Assembly: GCF_030323025.1 (NCBI RefSeq)
Contig: NZ_CP097329.1
Span: 2,962,001 to 3,026,000 of the forward strand
From: Pseudanabaena mucicola str. Chao 1806
GTDB taxonomy: Bacteria; Cyanobacteriota; Cyanobacteriia; Pseudanabaenales; Pseudanabaenaceae
Direction: 5' to 3'
DNA length: 64,000 nt
Numbering within the stretch: position 1 is the stretch's first letter; each line of letters starts with the position of its first letter. Shown here one piece after another: positions 56,401-64,000 of this stretch. A program made the position numbers and the translations under genes. The notes beneath the pieces were generated by a model. It had not been told where the DNA came from, did not search any database, and was given only the letters and a program-made list of their open reading frames with translations.

Positions 56401-56910
56401 TTGGACTTTGAAGATTTGACAAGTAAGCAAAAACACTTAATTGAAATAGTAAGACAATTAGGTATTAAAAATTTTGCTCCTCGGGCACACTTGTATGATG
56501 AGCAAGCCTCTTTCCCTTACGAAAATTATCAAGATTTAAAAGAGCATGGACTTTTGGCATTATGCATTCCCCAAGAGTATGGAGGGATGGGTGCTGATTT
56601 TGCTACTTATTGCTTAATATCGGCTGAAATAGCTCGCTATTGTGGAGCTACAGCTCTTACTTTTAACATGCACATTTGTTCAACTCTATGGTTAGTTTTG
56701 AGCAAAGAACTACCGATGACAGAAGCACAAAGAGAAGAATGTGAACTCTATCAAGTAAAGCATTTCTCAAGAATAGTGAGAGAAAAAGCCATTTATTCTC
56801 AGCCAATTTCTGAAGCAGGTGCAGGAGTCTCCATGGGGAAGTCCTATCAAACAAGTGCCAAAAAGGTCGATGGTGGATGGATCATCAATGGAACAAAAAT
56901 CTTTGCTTGA
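56401..56910 (+). pseudogene. Acyl-CoA dehydrogenase N-terminal fragment
   Basis: TTG start at 56401 with GGAG upstream. The 169 residues match an acyl-CoA dehydrogenase N-terminal domain: ALCIPQEYGGMGADFATYCL and the middle domain start SQPISEAGAG and GGWIINGTKIFA. The frame ends exactly where IS256-type sequence (GAGACTGTCAAG) begins. The C-terminal FAD-binding helical domain is not found anywhere to the right, so this is a remnant and not a simple interruption. Confidence 0.8.
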
Positions 56911-57600
56911 GACTGTCAAGTAAAATGTGTAAAGTCTAGAAGCTAGATGTGGAGACGATCCTCGAAGAGGATCGCAAAGCGATTGAGAGCAGGTTTCCAA
57001 TCGCGAATGGGCATAGTCCATTTCTTAGAAATATTCCGCATAGCCAAGTAAACTAGCTTGAAAGCAGCCTCATCGGTCGGAAAAATCTGCTGAGACTTAA
57101 TCACCTTCCGCAAACTGCTATTCATCGACTCAATCGCATTAGTCGTATAAATTGCTTTGCGAATCTCAAGAGGAAATGCAAAGAAGGGGATAATGTTCGC
57201 CCAATGACTGCGCCAAGATTTGGAGATCGAGGGATATAGTTTGTCCCATTTTTCAGCAAAGAGTTCAAGGTTAAACTCCGCCTCCGATTCCGTCGTCGCC
57301 GCATAAATCGCCTTGAGATCGGCACAAACCTGCTTGCGTTGTTGCCAAGGTACAAAAGCGACCGAGTTTCTGACCATGTGGACAATGCACAACTGCACCT
57401 GCGTTTTAGGAAATACCGTTTCGATAGCATTGGGAAAACCAGTCAAACCGTCAACGCAAGCAATCAAAATATCTTTGACCCCACGGTTACGAATTTCGGT
57501 GAGTACCGATAACCAGAATTTTGCACCCTCATTCGGTGAAATCCACATACCCGCTCGTGGGGTTAAGCCCAAGGCAACTGTTTTCAAGTATTTCTTGACC
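56911..57600 (-). mobile_element. Truncated IS256-family element
   Basis: Right end begins GAGACTGTCAAGTAAAATGT and carries the C-terminal half of the transposase. The 5' half of the gene and the other end are missing, cut at about 57600 where an IS630 fragment follows. Confidence 0.78.
56943..57587 (-). pseudogene. IS256-family transposase, C-terminal part
   Basis: 214 residues of the mutator-type transposase. The open frame VKKYLKTVALGLTPRAGMWI starts within the catalytic core, ACVDGLTGFPNAIE holds one catalytic Asp, and the conserved IYTTNAIESMNSSLRKV holds the Glu. The N-terminal DNA-binding region with the first Asp is absent, so it cannot transpose alone. Confidence 0.85.
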
Positions 57601-57605
57601 TTGTA

Positions 57606-57914
57606 TCAGAGCAATTTGCGGACAGCATGATGATCATGCAAGTCGATCAAGCTGGTTGTCATCGGGCTAAGCGTTTACGATTGCCAAAAAACATTATTTT
57701 GATATTTCAGCCTGCTCATTCTCCAGAGTTAAATCGAATTGAGCGTGTTTGGTTATATTTGAAGCAAGGATTGTGATTTGCTTTACCCAAAAACATGGAT
57801 GAGTTGAGGCTTTTAGTCAAGAATCGTCTCTCCGAGATGACTAAATCTGTAATAGCTTCTCTTGTTAGATGGTCTTTCATACTGGATTCTTTATCTGTTG
57901 CCTCTCTTTTGTGA
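57606..57914 (+). pseudogene. IS630-family transposase C-terminal remnant
   Basis: The plus frame reads MIMQVDQAGCHRAKRLRLPK, IILIFQPAHSPELNRIERVW, LYLKQGL, then an in-frame TGA, and ELRLLVKNRL... to a stop. The D, the PxYSPELNPIE-like segment with the catalytic Glu and spacing are those of IS630/DDE_3. It lacks its N-terminus and carries a stop. Confidence 0.78.
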
Positions 57915-57931
57915 TTTGGTATAACCTTCAG

Positions 57932-58192
57932 ATGAGCTATTTTGTTGAGTATAGTCCAATCTCATTTGCAGACTTGGAAAAACTAACTCAAACAGCACAA
58001 GATCGCATCACTAAAAAATTGATTGGTTGACTGATAATTTTGACGAAATCATACCTCAAGCATTAACGGCTAACTTGATAAGGTTTCTATAAATTAAGGG
58101 TTGGTGATTATCGAGTAATTTATGAATTTGACCGAGAAGAAAAGATGATTTTTATTAATCGAATTAGACATAGAAGAGAAGTTTATGACTGA
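57932..58192 (+). pseudogene. RelE/ParE-family toxin with frameshifts
   Basis: [20 protein letters not shown] then TAQDRITKKLIG and stop; the adjacent frame continues WLTDNFDEIIPQALTANL; then after another shift YKLRVGDYRVIYEFDREEKM and RIRHRREVYD. This spells a full RelE-type toxin in three frames, so it is dead. No antitoxin is recognisable next to it. Confidence 0.75.
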
Positions 58193-58203
58193 CTAGGCGA
58201 TCG

Positions 58204-58971
58204 CTATAAAATCTGTGACAGAAACTTCTTAGTGCGCTCTTCTTTAGGATTTTGGAAAAACTCTTCAGGAGTTGCCTCTTCGACAATTATGCCACCATCC
58301 ATAAATACAATGCGATCTGCAACTTCACGGGCAAAGCCGACCTCATGGGTGACTACCACCATCGTCATTCCCGAATCAGCAAGCGATCTCATCACATCTA
58401 AAACCTCTCGTACCATCTCAGGATCGAGCGCGGAAGTCGGTTCATCAAAGAGCATAATTTTGGGTTGCATTGCTAAAGCTCTAGCGATCGCTACCCGTTG
58501 CTGTTGACCACCAGATAGTTGCAGGGGATATTTATGAGCTTGATGAGCAATGCCGACACGCTCTAGTAATTGAGTCGCCACCTCTGAAGCCCTAGTCTTT
58601 GACCATTTACGAACCCATGAAGGTGCGAGGGTAATATTCTGGAAAACGGTGAGATGAGGAAAGAGATTAAACTGCTGAAATACCATTCCCACTTCACGAC
58701 GGATCGCGTCAATATTGCGATGATTCTCAGGCGATAACTCAAATCCATCAATAAAGATTTTTCCCTGTTGATATTCTTCCAAGGCGTTGAAAGTTCGGGC
58801 AAAAGTGGACTTGCCTGAACCCGAAGGTCCCATAATTACAACTACCTCACCACGATTCACAGTGAGGCTGACACCCTTAAGCACATGGAAGTTACCATAC
58901 CACTTATGCACATTTTGCGCGACAATCATCGGCTCGGTCATAGATGGATTTGAGGTTAGTGTCTCTTGCAT
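58204..58971 (-). CDS. Polar amino-acid ABC transporter ATP-binding protein (GlnQ/BgtA-like)
   Basis: 255 residues. Walker [11 protein letters not shown]-loop FQQFNLFPH, signature LSGGQQQR, Walker [17 protein letters not shown] and H-loop THE are intact. The PAAT-family character is shown by [15 protein letters not shown] and the NALEEYQQG stretch. In cyanobacteria such ATPases (BgtA) serve glutamine and basic amino-acid uptake. No permease or binding protein lies beside it in this window. Confidence 0.88.
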   Translation of the reverse strand: MQETLTSNPSMTEPMIVAQNVHKWYGNFHVLKGVSLTVNRGEVVVIMGPSGSGKSTFARTFNALEEYQQGKIFIDGFELSPENHRNIDAIRREVGMVFQQFNLFPHLTVFQNITLAPSWVRKWSKTRASEVATQLLERVGIAHQAHKYPLQLSGGQQQRVAIARALAMQPKIMLFDEPTSALDPEMVREVLDVMRSLADSGMTMVVVTHEVGFAREVADRIVFMDGGIIVEEATPEEFFQNPKEERTKKFLSQIL

Positions 58972-59000
58972 GATGGTTACTTGCCTTGGCTAATTTAAAG

Positions 59001-59037
59001 AGAAGATAACTTTTTGCTTTGCAAAAAGTTATCTTCT
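59001..59037. repeat. Palindrome between the ABC ATPase and the DUF1565 gene
   Basis: AGAAGATAACTTTTTGC and its exact complement around a single T-run tip TT; overlaps the stop codon of the DUF1565 gene. On the minus strand it is a likely terminator for that gene. Confidence 0.7.
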
Positions 59038-60886
59038 ACAGATTATTTTGATGGACAACACGGGCATCGATACCTATTTCTGATCGCATAATTGTTTTCA
59101 AAACTTCAGCGCGATCACGATCAGGATAGCCTAGTACCATAATAATATTCCCAAATCGCGAAGGAATAATTTTGGCAGTAGGGACAGCACTCTGCACTCG
59201 ACCGAGTAAATCACTATCTGACGATGGAATCACCACCAAATAGGGAAATGTTTCGCGGGCTGGTGGTGGAACGAGCGCTGCAACCTTAGCATTATAGGGA
59301 ACAGGAGTGGGTTGGATATAAGTTGCATAATTATTAGTGTTGTTTGGATTGGTATTGTTTGGGGTTATGGGTGTAATGGTTTGTGGAGTCTTGGGAATAA
59401 ACTTGGATTGCGACGGCGTAACAGGTGTTGGGGGGAGTACAGGCACTGGATCGCGATCAATCACAATCTCTTTATTGATATTTTGAGAAGGTCGGATAGG
59501 AGTTGTTTTGGAAGTGGGAAGGATAGGAGATAGCTGAGCAGGTGTTCTATTTGACACAAACCTACTTGAAGTGAGAGGTTGGGGGACATCTGGCAAAGGC
59601 TCGATTAAGGTACTGTTGTTTGAAGGTGGTAAAGCCTTGGGCGGAGACGCGGGTGGTATAAAGCGGGGCTGCGGCGATCGCATAATTTCTACGCTATCAA
59701 TGGTATTGAGAACATTATTTACAGAATTTACTGAGGAATGTACAGGCGGCTTGCTTGGAACAGGTGAACTTAAGGTTGGAGATAAGTTTGGAGATATTGG
59801 TAGTACTGGATTACTCGCAATCTGTGGTGCGGGAGTTGTTGGTAATTCTCCGACAAAAGCAATATCACCTGCAATTTTTTTAGGATCGATTGTATTCCCT
59901 ACAGCAACTTGAGTCACGCCCGAATTATTGTTCAGGTCTTTGCCTAGATTATTCCGAAAGATATTCTTCCCTAAGTTAGTCGAAGTACCAAGATCAGGAG
60001 TGGGATAGCCCTTGCGATCCCTGAGAATGACCACACCATTGCGCTGATTGTCGGCAATCAAGTTATTGCGTAATGTAGGTGCGGACAGATTGGAAATCAC
60101 AATCCCATCCACATTATTGAGAATATTGTTATTACTGACATTTACGCTTGACTTCTGCCCGATCGCTAAGCCAAAACCTGTACTCTCAAAAATATTATTG
60201 CGAATCTCTCCTATACTACTACCCACCGATGAGAGTCCATTTGCACCATTTTTTCTAAACACATTTTCAGTGACAAGTACATTCGCTGTTCCTGTCAGAA
60301 ATAGCCCCTCGCGATCGCTATTGATCAATGTATTATTAGCGATTACTACTCGTTTGCCAGATTCCACCCAAACTGCGGTTCCTCTCGTATTGGGATTGGT
60401 AATCGTCAGTCCTTCGATTCTGGTATCGTCATTCGTCAGTACTGTAATATTTTGGCTCGCAAATGAGGGACTAATAAACTTGCCGCTACCCCTTATCAGA
60501 GTATTTATCCCTCTTACCGTTGGTTCCCCTCGGAGTGTTATGCCCGCAGGCAGTTTAATCGGAAATACTTCTCCTGTCTCAGCACTATAGACTCCCTGTT
60601 GCAGTTGAATTACTGTGCCAGCAGTAGGTTTAGTTGCAAGGGCATCTGTAATCGATGGATAGGGATTATTGGGGGAGCCATCACCATTAGCATTAGCACG
60701 CGGGGCAACATAAATTAGTGTTGCTGTCTGGGGCAAGGTACTATCTGTTTGGCTAATTTTCCAATTCTGAGCCTGTAGTTGCTCCTGTATTGGTAGCGGC
60801 TCTGGTTGTGCCAACATCGGCGGCGCGATCGCTAAAATCGTCATGCTTGTGGCGATCGCACTGAAGAAACTAGGCTTGCACCGCAT
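59036..60886 (-). CDS. DUF1565 right-handed beta-helix protein, secreted
   Basis: 616 residues. A signal peptide (SFFSAIATSMTILAIAPPML..AQP) precedes a DUF1565 domain (YVAPRANANGDGSPNNPYPS), then about ten right-handed beta-helix turns rich in Asn (VIANNTLINSDREGLFLTG; NNILNNVDGIVISN), as in pectate-lyase-like folds. A Pro/Ser/Thr-rich linker (about residues 345-520) leads to a C-terminal domain (FPYLVVIPSSDSDLLGRVQS) that resembles SPOR-type repeats. Likely outer-membrane or surface associated. The substrate is unknown. Confidence 0.82.
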   Translation of the reverse strand: MRCKPSFFSAIATSMTILAIAPPMLAQPEPLPIQEQLQAQNWKISQTDSTLPQTATLIYVAPRANANGDGSPNNPYPSITDALATKPTAGTVIQLQQGVYSAETGEVFPIKLPAGITLRGEPTVRGINTLIRGSGKFISPSFASQNITVLTNDDTRIEGLTITNPNTRGTAVWVESGKRVVIANNTLINSDREGLFLTGTANVLVTENVFRKNGANGLSSVGSSIGEIRNNIFESTGFGLAIGQKSSVNVSNNNILNNVDGIVISNLSAPTLRNNLIADNQRNGVVILRDRKGYPTPDLGTSTNLGKNIFRNNLGKDLNNNSGVTQVAVGNTIDPKKIAGDIAFVGELPTTPAPQIASNPVLPISPNLSPTLSSPVPSKPPVHSSVNSVNNVLNTIDSVEIMRSPQPRFIPPASPPKALPPSNNSTLIEPLPDVPQPLTSSRFVSNRTPAQLSPILPTSKTTPIRPSQNINKEIVIDRDPVPVLPPTPVTPSQSKFIPKTPQTITPITPNNTNPNNTNNYATYIQPTPVPYNAKVAALVPPPARETFPYLVVIPSSDSDLLGRVQSAVPTAKIIPSRFGNIIMVLGYPDRDRAEVLKTIMRSEIGIDARVVHQNNL

Positions 60887-61016
60887 ACAGGAGATCCTCT
60901 TAACTAACGAACAAAATGCACATTTAACATTTATCAGATATCAGATGTGTAATTATGCCAATCAAAATACACGAAAATTACAACGCTTGCAAAAAATCGC
61001 AAAACTTAATACTAAA

Positions 61017-61088
61017 TAACGTCAGTTCGGGTTAGGGTAGCAAACCATCTCTCAAAGCCTGTTTCCAATTATCCCGAACTGGCGTTAG
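61017..61088. repeat. Short inverted-repeat element (MITE or IS end pair)
   Basis: TAACGTCAGTTCGGG at the left and CCCGAACTGGCGTTA at the right are inverted with one mismatch and enclose about 42 bases with no coding sense. It has the form of a small MITE or of the two ends left by an internally deleted IS. Confidence 0.65.
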
Positions 61089-61175
61089 ATATCATCATGC
61101 CTATAAGTAGCTGGGTGCAATTAAATATAAAAACGCAAGAGGTGTGTCACAAACTGGACACTGGTCATTAAATTA

Positions 61176-61842
61176 GTGGTATGGGAAAAAAGAGGCAGAG
61201 GAAAGGAAAAAAGGATGGAATGCACCCACTGCCAAAGCCAAAAAACAATCAACAACGGCAAACATCAACACCAAGATGGCAAAGCTATCCAGAACTATTT
61301 GTGTAATGGATGTGGCAAGAGATTTAGTGAAAGGACTGGAACGCCAATGTCAAGGCTAAGAACTCCAGCATGTGTCGTATCCTTAGCCCTGAAAATGAGG
61401 TGTGAAGGGATGGGAGTCAGAGCTAGTGGGAAGTACTTGAAAAGTCCCATGTCAGCATCATGAGATGGGAGCAACAATTAGCAACTCAGTCTGTCACAGC
61501 AATGTAGTCCCCCTGCCCCAGCAGGAGCGGATATAATAGTCGAAGGAGATGAGGTTTACACTTGCTTGGGCGAGAAACTTCCCCCCCTCAGAGTCAAAAG
61601 GATGGACAGTGACATTCATTGAGCGTAGGAGTCGCTATTGGATTGTTGCCAAGTAGGACTCAAAAATACTTAACTATTTGCTATAGCAACAAAAACAGCA
61701 GTGCCTTGGTCAAAAATGAGTCAATACATCCGATGGTTTACCGATGGCGAAAAACGCTATGCCCAACAACTATGGCAAGTGTATACCTCAAATCTACTGA
61801 AGTAATTCGTGAGTATGGACATCGCAAGGTATGGCGATTCTG
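61176..61842 (+). pseudogene. IS1-family element relic (InsA and decayed InsB)
   Basis: The first frame from ATG 61215 (MECTHCQSQKTINNGKHQHQ) carries the IS1 InsA zinc finger (CTHC..CNGC) and continues to VRASGKYL. The partner frame reads SHVSIMRWEQQLATQSVTAM with stops, then LGRETSPPSESKGWTVTFIE-like and ending IYLKSTEVIREYGHRKVW-like segments scattered over frames. Several indels have destroyed the second gene. The 3' third is missing. Confidence 0.72.
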
Positions 61843-62045
61843 TATCAAACCCTATGGCTTTGATTTGTGTTTCTCTATTTATAAATTCTTCTCCCTTTTG
61901 TGCGTCATTCTACACTGGGAAGGGAGTAAGATTAAAATTAGATGACTTGAGTGGTATGTAGAATAATCATAACTCAAGCTCATCAATGCCATAAAAACTA
62001 AATTTGCAGGCATTTCCTAAACATACTTAGTGATCACCAAAAATC

Positions 62046-63095
62046 ATGACAGGTTTACGTGAAATCATCTGTTCTACCCAAGGAGCAATTGATCTGCAAA
62101 TTAATGGAGCATTAGGAATTCCTTTTAATGATTTAAATCGCGATCGCGCCGCTCAGTTACCAGAAATCTGTCGATTTCTCTATCAGCAAGGACTAGACGG
62201 ATTTCTGCCTACCCTCATTACTACTTCTGTTGAGCAATTACATCAATCACTCCATTTCCTAACCGAAGCGATTAGCCATCAACAGCAACATCCTGATCCT
62301 CATGAAGCCAAAATTTTAGGAGTCCATCTCGAAGGTCCTTTTCTGCATCCAGATAAGCGGGGCGCACATCCCTCAAAGCATCTATTACCGCTTAATCTCG
62401 ATACATTGCGACATGTGTTAGGAGATTATACCGACATTATTAAACTAGTCACCCTTGCCCCCGAACTTGATCCATCAGGAGAAACGATTCAATATTTACG
62501 TGATCGCCAAATTATTGTTAGTCTTGGTCACTCTACAGCAAATGCAGAACAAACGAGAACAGCGATCGCTCAAGGTGCAACAATGGTCACTCATGCTTTT
62601 AATGCCATGCCGAGTTTGCATCATCGCGATGTGGGGCTATTAGGTGAAGCAATATTAAGCGATCAAGTTTGGTGCGGATTAATTGCCGATGGCGTTCATG
62701 TTTCACCCACAATGATCAAACTCCTCTATCGGATGAAAAAACAAATTTTTCTAGTCAGTGATGCCCTTGCCCCCCTTGGGTTACCTGATGGTAATTATCC
62801 TTGGGATGATCGCCAAATTACGATTCAAAAAGGCACAGCGAGATTACCCGATGGTACACTTTCAGGCACAACACTACCTCTGATTCATGCGGTTAATAAT
62901 TTAGTACAGTGGAATGTTTGCACAACAAAAGAGGCAATTGATTTAGCAATCAATATGCCACGACATGCGATGAACTTAGATGTCGATCCCAAAGCAACTA
63001 AAAGATTAACTTGGACTCAGATTACTTACTCTTGCGCGTCTCCAATATCAAGCAATGAACTTGTTAGCAGCTACTTAGATTGCGAATTTAATTGA
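62046..63095 (+). CDS. nagA: N-acetylglucosamine-6-phosphate deacetylase
   Basis: Removes the acetyl group from GlcNAc-6-P in peptidoglycan recycling/amino-sugar use. Metal-site motifs are GVHLEGPFLHP, VSLGHSTANAEQ, THAFNAMPSLHHRDVG and the catalytic Asp VSDALAPLG. The N-terminus starts directly at the first metal-strand segment GAIDLQINGAL, so the usual extra beta-domain before it is missing (a TGA lies just upstream in frame). It is 349 residues; family members are usually longer at the N-terminus. Truncation by the nearby IS1 relic is possible, so activity is uncertain. Confidence 0.85.
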   Translation: MTGLREIICSTQGAIDLQINGALGIPFNDLNRDRAAQLPEICRFLYQQGLDGFLPTLITTSVEQLHQSLHFLTEAISHQQQHPDPHEAKILGVHLEGPFLHPDKRGAHPSKHLLPLNLDTLRHVLGDYTDIIKLVTLAPELDPSGETIQYLRDRQIIVSLGHSTANAEQTRTAIAQGATMVTHAFNAMPSLHHRDVGLLGEAILSDQVWCGLIADGVHVSPTMIKLLYRMKKQIFLVSDALAPLGLPDGNYPWDDRQITIQKGTARLPDGTLSGTTLPLIHAVNNLVQWNVCTTKEAIDLAINMPRHAMNLDVDPKATKRLTWTQITYSCASPISSNELVSSYLDCEFN

Positions 63096-63100
63096 TAAAG

Positions 63101-64000
63101 CTAAACTTCTGAAGCTAAACTTGCCTCGGAGACAATATCAATTCCTGACTTAATAGCACCATTAAGATGGCGATCGCTAGCAATATCAGCTTGTGGTTGA
63201 TGCATTTTTAAAATCATGGCAAGACTTTGCTTGAGCTTAGTTCTAGGTATAACCGCATCCACAAACCCATGATCGAGCAAATATTCCGCCGATTGGAAAC
63301 CTTCGGGAATTTTTTGTTTAAGGGTCTGCTCAATCACACGCCGCCCAGTAAATCCAATCAAAGCTTTAGGTTCAGCTAAAATCAAATCTCCAAGCATCGC
63401 AAAACTTGCCGTTACACCACCTGTTGTCGGATTAGTCAAAATGGGAATATACAACAAATTTGCCTGACGATGGCGCTCAAGCGCTGCCGAAGTCTTTGCC
63501 ATTTGCATCAAGCTCAAAATCCCCTCCTGCATTCGTGCCCCACCAGAAGCACAAAAGATCAAAGCGGGATAACGCTTTACCGTTGCAGTTTCGAGAATTC
63601 GGGTAATTTTTTCACCGACGACAGATCCCATACTGCCCCCCATAAAGCGGAAATCCATAACCGCTAGAGCCACATCACAACCACTGATCTTACCAATGCC
63701 AGTGATCACCCCATCTCTTAAGCCAGTCTTTTGTCGATATTCTTTAATGCGATCAATATAGGGCTTACGATCTTTAAAATCTAGAGGGTCACAGGAAGTC
63801 AAATCTGCATCCATCTCTTCCCACGTACCTGAGTCGATTAATTGGGCTATACGCTCATAGGCATTAACTTGATTGTGATGACCACATTCGGGGCAAACCA
63901 TCAAATTAGTTTTCAAGTCCTTAACATAGGTCAAAGTGCCACAACTAGAACATTTGTGCCACAAACCATCAGGAATTTCGCGTTCTTGAGAGTCTTGATT
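63101..64000 (-). CDS. accD: Acetyl-CoA carboxylase carboxyltransferase subunit beta (5' end outside window)
   Basis: Transfers carboxyl from biotin to acetyl-CoA for fatty-acid synthesis. The four-Cys zinc ribbon ([17 protein letters not shown]) is near the N-terminus, and crotonase-like motifs [16 protein letters not shown] and [11 protein letters not shown] follow. The frame is open to the window edge ([11 protein letters not shown]...), so the start is beyond base 64000. The convergent nagA stop is 5 bases away. Confidence 0.95.
   Translation of the reverse strand, partial: NQDSQEREIPDGLWHKCSSCGTLTYVKDLKTNLMVCPECGHHNQVNAYERIAQLIDSGTWEEMDADLTSCDPLDFKDRKPYIDRIKEYRQKTGLRDGVITGIGKISGCDVALAVMDFRFMGGSMGSVVGEKITRILETATVKRYPALIFCASGGARMQEGILSLMQMAKTSAALERHRQANLLYIPILTNPTTGGVTASFAMLGDLILAEPKALIGFTGRRVIEQTLKQKIPEGFQSAEYLLDHGFVDAVIPRTKLKQSLAMILKMHQPQADIASDRHLNGAIKSGIDIVSEASLASEV

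Noticed and set aside
1-64000. tRNA genes, rRNA and CRISPR arrays
   Set aside because: I looked for cloverleaf-like T-arms (GGTTCGA), rRNA-like stretches and regularly spaced direct repeats and saw none. I could not run a covariance search, so a tRNA might still be missed.

Overview
The window comes from a cyanobacterium. It has two psbA genes (photosystem II D1), psbM, cyanobacterial families such as DUF2808 and a DUF4278-like YRG protein, a cyanobacterial-type cyn operon, and very many copies of the octamer GCGATCGC (HIP1) in both genes and spacers. A filamentous Pseudanabaena/Limnothrix-like lineage is my guess, but that is inference; there is no 16S gene here to test it.

Layout. 1-4.8 kb: cyanate operon cynA-cynB-cynD-cynS; an IS4-like element has cut the last ~30 codons off cynB. 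4.9-7.0 kb: TetR regulator, a YRG-repeat membrane protein, a DedA protein. 7.1-18.5 kb (minus strand): the S10-spc-type ribosomal cluster from rplC to rplO, then secY, adk, infA. 19-23.4 kb: acyltransferase, surE, DUF2808, hisH, psbA copy 1. 23.7-24.8 kb: scar region with a truncated nuclease-helicase gene and IS5 and IS1 remnants. 24.9-32.4 kb: ppk2, an exopolysaccharide module (ugd, UDP-glucuronate decarboxylase, Wza-like export protein), a HAD hydrolase, ribE, ndk. 32.5-33.7 kb: psbA copy 2, an exact inverted duplicate of copy 1. 33.8-39.7 kb: an island of toxin-antitoxin modules, both intact and decayed (PIN/RHH, DUF433/DUF5615, DUF2283, DUF4926, HicAB). 39.7-40.4 kb: a RAYT-type Y1 transposase next to a 205-bp double-hairpin repeat that also occurs twice at 37.0-37.5 kb. 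40.5-43.2 kb: HNH nuclease and a kinase-FGE gene split by a frameshift, whose C-terminus looks like a diversity-generating-retroelement variable region. 43.4-56 kb: psbM, an S1-domain protein, ftsH, pheA, an alpha/beta hydrolase homologue, a twice-frameshifted membrane protein with a poly-G tract, lepA, infB. 56.4-58.2 kb: scar of acyl-CoA dehydrogenase, IS256, IS630 and RelE fragments. 58.2-64 kb: amino-acid ABC ATPase, DUF1565 beta-helix protein, IS1 relic, nagA, accD (runs off the window).

Two themes stand out. First, the genome carries many gene relics and IS scars between well-kept housekeeping blocks. Second, intergenic spaces are full of perfect palindromes whose arms are unrelated but whose tips are nearly always a GC-TTCG-GC-like sequence; at the other extreme is the RAYT-linked REP-like element. 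The most interesting candidates are the RAYT/205-bp repeat pair, the putative DGR target, and the perfectly homogenised psbA inverted pair.
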